Assembly (NCBI GenBank): GCA_002633085.1
Contig: NSIV01000001.1
Location: forward strand, 992,001-1,056,000
DNA: 64,000 nucleotides
Direction of reading: 5' to 3'
From: Curvibacter sp. PD_MW3
Lineage (GTDB): Bacteria > Pseudomonadota > Gammaproteobacteria > Burkholderiales > Burkholderiaceae_C
Shown here: positions 57,060-64,000 of the stretch, piece by piece
Position numbering within the stretch: position 1 is the stretch's first letter
Layout of the letters: each line of letters begins with the position of its first letter
Notes under the pieces: model-generated
The model's input: only the letters and a program-made list of their open reading frames with translations
Databases searched by the model: none
What the model was told of the DNA's origin: nothing
Made by a program: the position numbers and the translations under genes

Positions 57060-58190
57060 TTAATCCCCGAACATCTTCTGCTTGAGCTCGCGGCGTTGCT
57101 GCGCCTCAAGCGACAGCGTGGCGGTGGGACGCGCCAGCAGACGACCGACACCGATGGGTTCGCCGGTCTCGTCGCAATAGCCGTAGTCACCGGCATCAAT
57201 ACGGGCAATCGATTGCTCGATCTTCTTCAGCAACTTGCGCTCGCGGTCGCGCGTACGCAACTCCAACGCATGCTCTTCTTCAATCGTGGCACGGTCAGCC
57301 GGGTCAGGCACGACAACGGTGTCTTCACGCAGATGCTCGGTGGTCTCGCCGGCACTGTTCAGGATGTCCTGCTTGAGCGTGGACAGGCGCAGGCGGAAGG
57401 CCGCCATCTGCTTGTCGTTCATATATTCGCTCTCGGGCATGGCCAACAGTTCGGCATCGGTCAATTCTTCAGCCGACTTGGTCTTCCAGTTGTTGGCCAA
57501 TTTGGGGTCTTTTTTAACGGCCGAGGGCAAGGGGGGAACAATCAGGGTGGGTGTCATGGTCTGGGTATAACTGGCTTTGGCGGCGGTGGAAGCCACCGAC
57601 TGAGCCATGGAGGGAACGGTCAGCTGGGCCAGGCGGGACGACACCCGCTTGGCCACCGGCGCTGGAGCAGGGGCGGCCACCGGCACAACAGGCGTGCTGG
57701 GCTTGACCACCGCGGCCGGCACAGGCTTGGCTGATGCGGCGGGCTTGGCCGGTGCCTTGGCAGCCGGCTTGACGGCCTTCGCGGGTGCAGCCGTCGGCTT
57801 GGTCAGCTTGGCTGCAGGTTTGACGGCTTTGGGAGCCGGCTTGGCGGTCTTGGCAACGGCCTTGACGGCCGGTTTGGCGACGGGTTTGGCCGCTACTTTT
57901 GGCTTCGCCACTGGCTTGGGTGCCGCTTTCTTGGCGGCGACCTTGACCACCGGCTTGGCTTTCGCCACCGGTTTGGCCTTGGCAACCGGCTTGACCACAG
58001 GTTTCTTGGCACCAGGTTTGGCAGTCTTCACAGCAGTCTTGCTGGCCGCCGATTTCGCGACAGGCTTGGCTTTGACCACAGGCTTGGCTTTTGCGGCCGG
58101 CTTGGCGGCGGCCTTGCTGGCCGGTTTGGTTTTGGCCGCCACGGTTTTGGCTTTGGAAGACACGGTCACCTTTCCTGGTTTGGCTTTCAC
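57060..58190 (-). CDS. dksA: DksA-type RNA polymerase-binding protein with histone H1-like N-terminal extension
   Basis: A 376-residue protein; E. coli DksA has 151. The C-terminal 150 or so residues are DksA: MNDKQMAAFRLRLSTLKQDIL coiled coil, then ARIDAGDYGYCDETGEPIG and the ARPTATLSLEAQQRRE end. Only one of the four zinc cysteines remains (GYC), as in other zinc-independent betaproteobacterial DksA. The first 190 residues are Lys/Ala/Pro repeats (AKPVAKAKPV and similar) like histone H1. The GTG at 58190 has GAGGAG nine bases upstream. DksA tunes rRNA and amino acid promoters with ppGpp; the tail may add nucleoid binding. Confidence 0.88.
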   Translation of the reverse strand: MKAKPGKVTVSSKAKTVAAKTKPASKAAAKPAAKAKPVVKAKPVAKSAASKTAVKTAKPGAKKPVVKPVAKAKPVAKAKPVVKVAAKKAAPKPVAKPKVAAKPVAKPAVKAVAKTAKPAPKAVKPAAKLTKPTAAPAKAVKPAAKAPAKPAASAKPVPAAVVKPSTPVVPVAAPAPAPVAKRVSSRLAQLTVPSMAQSVASTAAKASYTQTMTPTLIVPPLPSAVKKDPKLANNWKTKSAEELTDAELLAMPESEYMNDKQMAAFRLRLSTLKQDILNSAGETTEHLREDTVVVPDPADRATIEEEHALELRTRDRERKLLKKIEQSIARIDAGDYGYCDETGEPIGVGRLLARPTATLSLEAQQRRELKQKMFGD

Positions 58191-58401
58191 TTTTATTGTC
58201 TCCTCGCAGGGTGGGCCTGCGCATGCACCTCAGTGCCTGCTGTTATACCCTCAATGCAGACCGGCAAAAGTCTGAACTGAGAGTTTTTTACTGGCGCGCG
58301 AGTGTACAGGTTTTCACATCTGCCACGCGGGTAGTTGCGAAACCGAGACAGTCCGGCGAATTGGCCGTCGACCGCGCCGGTCGGTCGGCGGTCAAGCCGA
58401 A

Positions 58402-59481
58402 TCAAACCAGGCTTTGTTCCAGGCCTTGCAAAAAGATGTCGCGCGGCAGGTCGATACCAATGAACACCATCTTGCTGGTGCGTGGCTCGCCCTCGGCCCA
58501 CTGCGGCCCCAGATCGCTGCCCATGAGCTGGTGCACGCCCTGGAAGATCACCTTGCGGTCGGTGCCCTTCATATTGAGCACGCCCTTGTAGCGCAGCAGG
58601 CGCGGGCCGTAGATGTTGATGATGGCGCCGAGAAAGTCTTCCAGCTTGGCCGGATCCAGCGCCCGGTCGGAGCGGAAGACGAAGCTCTTCACGTCGTCAT
58701 CATGGTGATGGTGGTGGCCATGGCCGTGCTGATGCGACGGATGGTTGCAGTGTTCGCCATGCGCGTGGTCGTGATCATGGCTGTGGTCATGGCCGCACTG
58801 GCTGTGGTCGTGGTCATGCTCCTCTTCCTTCAGGAAGTCGGGGTCGATCTCCAGCTTGGCGTTCAGGTTGAAACCGCGCAGGTCGAACACCTCGTTCAGC
58901 GCCACATCGCCGAAATGCACCGCCTTCTGCGGCGCACGCGGGTTCATGTGCTTCAGGCGGTGCTGCAAGGCCGCCAGCTCCTCGGCCGACACCAGGTCCG
59001 CCTTGCTGATGAAGAGCTGGTCGGCAAAGCCGACCTGGCGGCGGGCTTCCTGCCGGTCGTTCAACTGCTGGGCCGCGTGCTTGGCGTCCACCAGGGTGAT
59101 GACGGAATCCAGCAGAAAGCTCTCGGCGATCTCGTCGTCCATGAAGAAGGTCTGGGTCACCGGGCCGGGGTCGGCAAGGCCGGTGGTCTCGATCACCACG
59201 CGCTCGAAGTCCAGCAGGCCCTTGCGCTTCTTGGCCGCCAGCAGTTGCAGCGTGGTGCGCAGGTCTTCACGGATGGTGCAGCAGATGCAGCCGTTGCTCA
59301 TCTGGATGATCTGCTCATTGGTGTCGGACACCAGGATGTCGTTGTCGATGTTTTCCTCGCCGAACTCGTTTTCGATCACGGCGATCTTCTGCCCGTGTGC
59401 CTCCTGCAGCACGCGCTTGAGCAGGGTGGTCTTGCCGGAGCCGAGGAAGCCGGTCAGGATGGTGGCGGGAATCAGGGCCAT
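58402..59481 (-). CDS. CobW/COG0523-family GTPase with His-rich loop
   Basis: A 359-residue G3E-family GTPase. N-terminal Walker A GFLGSGKTTLLKRV, the metal-binding CxCC motif in NGCICCTIREDL, and a C-terminal CobW_C domain. Between them (about residues 225-270) is a stretch with about 20 His (HDHDHSQCGHDHSHDHD and similar). Members act as metal chaperones, often for zinc; the motif and the His-rich loop fit zinc or nickel handling. No Zur box could be recognised; a perfect TTGACA lies upstream on the minus strand (plus 59577-59582). Confidence 0.88.
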   Translation of the reverse strand: MALIPATILTGFLGSGKTTLLKRVLQEAHGQKIAVIENEFGEENIDNDILVSDTNEQIIQMSNGCICCTIREDLRTTLQLLAAKKRKGLLDFERVVIETTGLADPGPVTQTFFMDDEIAESFLLDSVITLVDAKHAAQQLNDRQEARRQVGFADQLFISKADLVSAEELAALQHRLKHMNPRAPQKAVHFGDVALNEVFDLRGFNLNAKLEIDPDFLKEEEHDHDHSQCGHDHSHDHDHAHGEHCNHPSHQHGHGHHHHHDDDVKSFVFRSDRALDPAKLEDFLGAIINIYGPRLLRYKGVLNMKGTDRKVIFQGVHQLMGSDLGPQWAEGEPRTSKMVFIGIDLPRDIFLQGLEQSLV

Positions 59482-59684
59482 GATGGGTTGGATCTCAGGT
59501 AGAAAAAGAGGAAGTGGCCGCCAACTTGCACGCAGGCGACCCGATCAAGGTCGATAGATGAGGAGTTTACCGGCCCTGTCAAGACCCGGCATCCGCAAGG
59601 TTGCCGGGGCTCAGCCCCGATCGCTACAAAGTTAATAGCACCCGGCGCATGAATGGCAAGGGCTGCAACTCAAAATCACCCCCA

Positions 59685-60869
59685 TCAGTCTTTGCGCATC
59701 ACCACCAGCCCCTTGAGGTACTCGCCTTCCGGGAAGTTGATGGTCATCGGGTGGTCCGGGGCGCCGCCCATGCGTTCGTGGATATAGCCGTCGACATTGG
59801 CGTCCGTGCCGGCCGAGGCCACGATCTTGTGGAACAGGTCGGCGCTGATACCGCCCGAGCAGGAATAGGTGAACAGCACACCGCCGGGCTCCAGCAGCTT
59901 GAAAGCCAGCCGGTTGATGTCCTTGTAGGCGCGTGCTGCGCGCTCGGCATGCGCTACGGTGGGGGCGAACTTCGGCGGGTCGAGCACGATGGCATCGAAG
60001 CTGCGGCCCTCCTGCGCAAACTGGCGCAGGCTAGCATTCACATCGGCATCCATGAAATCGGCTCGGGCGGCGTCAAAGCCGTTGAGCGCCACGTTGGCAC
60101 GGGCGCGCTCCAGGGCCGGGCCGGAAGAATCGATCGACGTGACGTGCGCCGCGCCGCCAGCGAGTGCGGCGACCGTGAAACCGCCGGTGTAGCAGTAGCA
60201 GTTGAGCACGCGCTGGAGTTGCAGCCGCCGGGCATAGTCCGCAAAACGCTTGCGGCTGTCGCGCTGATCCAGGTAGAAGCCGGTCTTGTGGCCCGTGGCG
60301 ATGTCCAGGCCCAGCTGCCAGTCGTGCTCGCGCAACACCAGCTCGGTCGCGCCCTGGCCGTGCAGCCAACCGGTGGCTTCGGGCAGCCCTTCCAAGCCAC
60401 GGGAGCTGGCGTCCGAGCGTTCATAAAGTTGGCTCAGGCCGGTTTCTGCCAGCAAAGCGTCGACCAGCACCGCCTTCCAGCGCTCCACGCCGCTGGAGAG
60501 AAACTGCGCCACCAGCGTGTCGCCATAGCGGTCCACGATCAGGCCGGGCAGGCCGTCGGCCTCGCCATGCACCAGGCGAACGCCGTCGCTTTGCACATCA
60601 AATCGGGCTCTGGCCCTGATGGAATTTGCGACAAGCGCTCTCAAAAAAGGAGCGTCGATGCGCTGGTTTTCATCAAAACTCCAGGCCCGCGCCCGGATCT
60701 TGGAACTCGGGCTGAAAGCAGCCCAGGCCAGAAACTCCCCCTTGGCCGACTCCACCCGCACCGTCTCGCCGGCATCGGCTCCACCCTTGGCAATGGCCGA
60801 TTCGAAGATCCATGGGTGACGGCGCAGGAGTGAGCGCTCCTTGCCTTCTCTGAGTCGTAGGGTTTTCAT
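59685..60869 (-). CDS. rlmI: 23S rRNA (cytosine(1962)-C5)-methyltransferase RlmI type
   Basis: A 394-residue protein with an N-terminal PUA domain (KERSLLRRHPWIFESAIAKG), a linker with VDRYGDTLVAQFLSSG, and a class I methyltransferase domain with VLNCYCYTGGFTVAALAGGA as SAM motif and DPPKFAPT as motif IV. The NCYCYTGGF Cys residues and the PUA fusion are typical of RlmI. Substrate specificity follows from family only. It is divergent from the chemoreceptor gene at 60962. Confidence 0.88.
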   Translation of the reverse strand: MKTLRLREGKERSLLRRHPWIFESAIAKGGADAGETVRVESAKGEFLAWAAFSPSSKIRARAWSFDENQRIDAPFLRALVANSIRARARFDVQSDGVRLVHGEADGLPGLIVDRYGDTLVAQFLSSGVERWKAVLVDALLAETGLSQLYERSDASSRGLEGLPEATGWLHGQGATELVLREHDWQLGLDIATGHKTGFYLDQRDSRKRFADYARRLQLQRVLNCYCYTGGFTVAALAGGAAHVTSIDSSGPALERARANVALNGFDAARADFMDADVNASLRQFAQEGRSFDAIVLDPPKFAPTVAHAERAARAYKDINRLAFKLLEPGGVLFTYSCSGGISADLFHKIVASAGTDANVDGYIHERMGGAPDHPMTINFPEGEYLKGLVVMRKD

Positions 60870-60961
60870 GGCCTGAATTGTCGGGCTTTTCCGGGGTTCC
60901 GTTCGGCGTGCATTCCGCTAGAGTGGGCTGATCCGACCTATACCAACAAGGGAGACAGACC

Positions 60962-62512
60962 ATGAAGTTGACGGACATCAGGATCGGCACCAAGCTGATG
61001 GGAGGATTCGTCCTCGTGTTGTGCCTGGCTGCGGCCCAGACCTTCTATGCCGTCTACAGCGTCGGCGAGCTCAATGACAACTCCAGCCAGATTGCCGACC
61101 AGTGGCTGCCGGGCACTTTGCATACCGGCAGCCTCAGCACCCAGGCCAGCCGCCTGCGCGCCGCCCAGTTCCAGCATGTGCTGACCTTTGGGGAAGACGA
61201 GCGACGTGCCCTGGAAAAGAACATGGACACGCTGCAAGCCACCGTTGCCACAGAGATGCAGACTTACGCGGCGCTCCTCCAGGATGCCCAGGGCAAGAAA
61301 CTGTTCGACGCCTTTGCCGCGGAGTGGAAAAAGTACCTGGCCCAGAAAAACGAGATCGTGCAGCTGGCCCGCCAGCGGCGCGATGAAGAAGCGCTGGACA
61401 TTCTCAAGGGGCCGGCACTGCAGACCTTCGAGGCCACCATGGCGCAACTCAAGTCCCTCTCGCAGATGGCGCAGCAGGGCGCGGCCCTGGCCCGCGATCA
61501 AAACGCATCATTGCAAAGCCAGGTGATGTACGGCAATCTCGGTGCCCTCCTGGTCACCATCATTCTCGGCTTGTCCATCGCCCGCACTCTCAGCCGCGTC
61601 ATTGCCCGCGGCGTCAACCACGCCGCCGATGTCGCCGGCAAAGTGGCTCAGGGGGATCTCAGTTCGCACATCACCGTGACCGGCCGTGACGAACTGGGCC
61701 AGTTGCTGGCCTCTTTGCGTGACATGCAAGCCGGGCTGGCACAGGTGGTTGCGCGTGTACGCAATGGGGCCGAGAGCGTGGCCACGGCCAGCGCTGAAAT
61801 CGCGCAGGGCGACCTCAATCTCAGCGCCCGCACCGAAAGCCAGGCCAGCGCACTGGAAGAAACGGCCGCCTCCATGGAGGAACTCGGCTCCACCGTACGT
61901 CAGAATGCCGACAACGCCAAACAAGCCAATCAACTGGCGCAGAGCGCCAGTACCGTGGCCGTTCAAGGCGGCGAAGTGGTGGCCCAGGTGGTCGACACCA
62001 TGAAGGGCATCAACGACAGTTCACGCAAGATCAACGACATCATCAGTGTGATCGATGGCATTGCCTTCCAGACCAACATCCTGGCCCTGAATGCGGCGGT
62101 GGAAGCGGCCCGTGCCGGCGAACAGGGCCGCGGTTTTGCCGTGGTGGCCAGTGAGGTGCGCAGCTTGGCGGGTCGTTCGGCTGAAGCGGCGAAAGAAATC
62201 AAGACCTTGATTACCGACAGCGTGCAGCGGGTCGAGCAGGGTACGGCCCTCGTGGACCAGGCGGGCACCACCATGAGCGAAGTGGTGAGCAGCATCCGCC
62301 GCGTGACCGACATCATGGGCGAAATCAGTTCTGCCAGCTCCGAGCAGAGCGCTGGGGTGGCCCAGATTGCCGAGGCGGTGACCCAGATGGACCAGACCAC
62401 GCAGCAGAACGCCGCGCTGGTGGAAGAAATTGCCGCGGCTGCCTCCAGTCTGAAAAATCAGGCCGAAGATCTGGTCAACACGGTTGCCGTGTTCCGGCTT
62501 CAAGCCACCTGA
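60962..62512 (+). CDS. methyl-accepting chemotaxis protein
   Basis: A 516-residue chemoreceptor. TM1 is near residues 12-31 ([20 protein letters not shown]), a periplasmic four-helix-bundle domain spans about 32-185, TM2 about 188-207, a HAMP domain about 208-262, and the signalling domain reaches the end with the hairpin tip [22 protein letters not shown] (split here around its conserved centre [12 protein letters not shown]). There is no C-terminal pentapeptide for CheR docking. GGGAG sits before the ATG. The ligand cannot be predicted. Confidence 0.93.
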   Translation: MKLTDIRIGTKLMGGFVLVLCLAAAQTFYAVYSVGELNDNSSQIADQWLPGTLHTGSLSTQASRLRAAQFQHVLTFGEDERRALEKNMDTLQATVATEMQTYAALLQDAQGKKLFDAFAAEWKKYLAQKNEIVQLARQRRDEEALDILKGPALQTFEATMAQLKSLSQMAQQGAALARDQNASLQSQVMYGNLGALLVTIILGLSIARTLSRVIARGVNHAADVAGKVAQGDLSSHITVTGRDELGQLLASLRDMQAGLAQVVARVRNGAESVATASAEIAQGDLNLSARTESQASALEETAASMEELGSTVRQNADNAKQANQLAQSASTVAVQGGEVVAQVVDTMKGINDSSRKINDIISVIDGIAFQTNILALNAAVEAARAGEQGRGFAVVASEVRSLAGRSAEAAKEIKTLITDSVQRVEQGTALVDQAGTTMSEVVSSIRRVTDIMGEISSASSEQSAGVAQIAEAVTQMDQTTQQNAALVEEIAAAASSLKNQAEDLVNTVAVFRLQAT

Positions 62513-62542
62513 CCCTCTGCTCAGACCTTCGTTTCGGGCCCT

Positions 62543-62566
62543 CCGCCCCAACCGAGGCGGGAATTT
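62543..62566 (+). terminator. possible terminator after the first chemoreceptor gene
   Basis: CCGCC (62543-62547) and GGCGG (62556-62560) form a 5-bp stem with an 8-base loop, followed by GAATTTTC. It is short but correctly placed. The rest of the gap up to cheW (62567-62788) is A+T-rich and must hold the cheW promoter, but no clear sigma-28 or sigma-70 match could be fixed. Confidence 0.5.
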
Positions 62567-62788
62567 TCATCGCGCGCTCTTATTTCATTTTTACGATGAA
62601 TATTTAGGTAGTTTGCGCACACTCACAGAAGAAAATCTGCGCCCCATTGGTCGCATTTCAGACTTGATCGAACCTCGAATTTGATAAAAATGTTGACTCA
62701 TTTGCAAGGTTAAGGCCTTTCATTATTTGATACTTTTGATAATAATTAACAAATTATCGATCCAACCAAAGCTGAAAGGCCGCGCGTC

Positions 62789-63289
62789 ATGTCTTTGCAA
62801 ACGTCCACCATCAACCAAGCCGCAGCGAATGCGGGTGGGGTCATCACCCACATCCGCGAATTCCTGGCGTTCAAGCTGGGCCACGAGGAATACGGCATCG
62901 ACATCCTGCGCGTGCAGGAAATCCGCTCCTACGAGGCGCCCACCCGCATGGCCAACGCGCCGGATTACATCAAGGGTGTGGTCAACCTGCGCGGCGTGAT
63001 CGTGCCCATCGTGGACATGCGCATGAAGTTCAACCTGGAAGAGGTCAAGTACGACGGCTTCACAGTGGTGATCGTGCTCAACATCGGCCAGCAGGTCATC
63101 GGCATGGTGGTCGACGGCGTGTCGGACGTGATCACGCTGGCGCCCGAGCAATTGCGCCCGGTGCCGGATCTGTCCTCGTCCATTGCCAGCGACCACTTGC
63201 TGGCCATCGGTTCACTCGGCGACCGCATGCTGATCCTGCTCGACATCGAAAAACTCATGAGTAGCGCCGACATGGGCCTGATGAGCTAG
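62789..63289 (+). CDS. cheW: chemotaxis coupling protein CheW
   Basis: A 166-residue CheW-fold protein that couples receptors to the kinase CheA. Recognisable stretches are [39 protein letters not shown] and [13 protein letters not shown]. It carries a Thr/Asn/Ala-rich N-terminal tail of about 25 residues before the domain. It lies between two chemoreceptor genes on the same strand, 69 bases before the second. Confidence 0.95.
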   Translation: MSLQTSTINQAAANAGGVITHIREFLAFKLGHEEYGIDILRVQEIRSYEAPTRMANAPDYIKGVVNLRGVIVPIVDMRMKFNLEEVKYDGFTVVIVLNIGQQVIGMVVDGVSDVITLAPEQLRPVPDLSSSIASDHLLAIGSLGDRMLILLDIEKLMSSADMGLMS

Positions 63290-63358
63290 CCGCTACAGCA
63301 AGTCGACAGGCCAGCGCAGCAGACCACACGCAACACGAATACACGCGAGAAAACTGAA

Positions 63359-64000
63359 ATGAATGCCATCAAAAACTTGAAGATTGGAACTCGGCTGGGA
63401 CTGGGTTTCGGGTTTGTGTTGCTGCTGCTGATTTTGGTGTCCGGTCTGGGCATCAAACGCATGGCCGAAGTCCAAGGGCGACTGGACGAGATCGTCAAAG
63501 TCAACAACGAGGAAGCACGTCTGGCCACGGACATGCGTGTGCATGCCAACACGATCAGCATGATGATGCGCGATCAGTTGTTGCTCACCGATGCTGACGC
63601 CATCAAGAAAGCGACCGAACGCCTTGACAAAGCGCGAACAGGCTACGACGAGGCCGACAAAAAGCTGGGGCAGATGTTTGACACCCTGGAAGGCACCACG
63701 GCCAAAGAGAAAGCTTTGCTGGCCACGATTCGGGAAATGCGCAAAACCATCCAGCCGCTGAACAAGAAAGTTTCGACCTTGAGCCTGGAGAACAAGCGGG
63801 ATGAAGCGATTACGGCGTTGATGAAAGAAGCCTTGCCAGCGCAGCAGGCCCGCCTTGAAGTCATTCAGGAGTTGATCGATTTTGAGAACAACCTCAACAA
63901 CGACATGAGTGTGAAGTCAGAAGCGGAATACGAAGCCGCAATGACTTTGTCGCTGGTCATTGCCGCTGTTGGTGTACTGCTCGGTTCCATGGCCGCTTAT
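63359..64000 (+). CDS. methyl-accepting chemotaxis protein, N-terminal part (cut by the window end)
   Basis: An open frame from ATG at 63359 to the end of the window, 214 codons with no stop. The start MNAIKNLKIGTRLGLGFGF leads into TM1 (about 15-34), a helical periplasmic domain of the 4HB type (about 35-190, with KVNNEEARLATDMRVHAN and many Lys/Glu helices), and the start of TM2 (SLVIAAVGVLLGSMAAY). HAMP and signalling domains are expected beyond the window. The ribosome-binding site (GAGAAA) is weak. Confidence 0.88.
   Translation, partial: MNAIKNLKIGTRLGLGFGFVLLLLILVSGLGIKRMAEVQGRLDEIVKVNNEEARLATDMRVHANTISMMMRDQLLLTDADAIKKATERLDKARTGYDEADKKLGQMFDTLEGTTAKEKALLATIREMRKTIQPLNKKVSTLSLENKRDEAITALMKEALPAQQARLEVIQELIDFENNLNNDMSVKSEAEYEAAMTLSLVIAAVGVLLGSMAAY

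Noticed and set aside
59605..59619. CGGGGCTCAGCCCCG palindrome as the rlmI terminator
   Set aside because: Arms are separated by only one base and no U run follows on the minus strand, so a stable terminator hairpin is unlikely.
60905..60961. A sigma-28 (FliA) promoter before the first chemoreceptor gene
   Set aside because: TAGAGT and CCGACCTA-like boxes are only about 10 bases apart, too short for the FliA spacing of about 15.

Overview
The window is high-GC chromosomal DNA from a betaproteobacterium, most likely family Comamonadaceae (Rhodoferax/Polaromonas/Acidovorax-like). I base this on gene order and protein character: ccsA-PP0621-pilS-pilR-ampD-nrdAB, an alanine/lysine-rich histone H1-like protein ending in a WPFPTASKP tail, a DksA without zinc cysteines, and a complete mraZ-to-lpxC division cluster. 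I see no rRNA, tRNA, CRISPR array, insertion sequence or prophage. Nearly all of the window is core chromosome.

Layout. 1-4465 (+): end of a CcsA-like protein, a small PP0621-type protein, the PilS/PilR two-component pair and AmpD. 4466-9760 (+): class Ia ribonucleotide reductase nrdA and nrdB behind tandem NrdR boxes, then the histone H1-like gene with a strong terminator. 9831-16043: a DUF167 protein (+), then on the minus strand a PfkB kinase, a DUF3426 protein, prmA, accC, accB, a TlpA-like thioredoxin and an unassigned protein divergent from mpl. 16121-22139: mpl and an unknown gene (+), then rodA, tldD and aroG on the minus strand; aroG is preceded by a short leader peptide rich in Phe/Tyr/Trp and an intrinsic terminator, a textbook attenuator layout. 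22160-27038 (+): YqiA-like esterase, an RNase II-family exonuclease, a TonB-like protein, mtgA and ruvC. 27051-28919 (-): a YhgE/Pip membrane protein.

29350-34019 (+) is the least ordinary part. It holds an acidic repeat protein of unknown family, a lipoprotein, an orphan FlgH (flagellar L-ring) homologue with no other flagellar gene nearby, an exported chalcone-isomerase-like protein and an OmpR/EnvZ-type pair. I read it as a candidate outer-envelope module of unknown function.

34067-52983 (-): the whole division and cell wall cluster in canonical order, mraZ, rsmH, ftsL, ftsI, murE, murF, mraY, murD, ftsW, murG, murC, ddlB, ftsQ, ftsA, ftsZ, then lpxC and a small membrane protein. Almost every junction from rsmH to ftsQ is an overlap of start and stop codons. 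MurD carries an unusual disordered N-terminal extension with a 14-copy hexanucleotide repeat. 53239-60869 (-): hslV-hslU, a STAS-like protein, a DksA with a long histone-like N-terminal extension, a His-rich CobW-family GTPase and rlmI. 60962-64000 (+): two chemoreceptors flanking a cheW, the last cut by the window end.

The window therefore joins envelope building (Mpl/AmpD peptidoglycan recycling, RodA, MtgA, the division cluster, LpxC) with nucleotide, fatty acid and aromatic amino acid synthesis, envelope signalling and chemotaxis.
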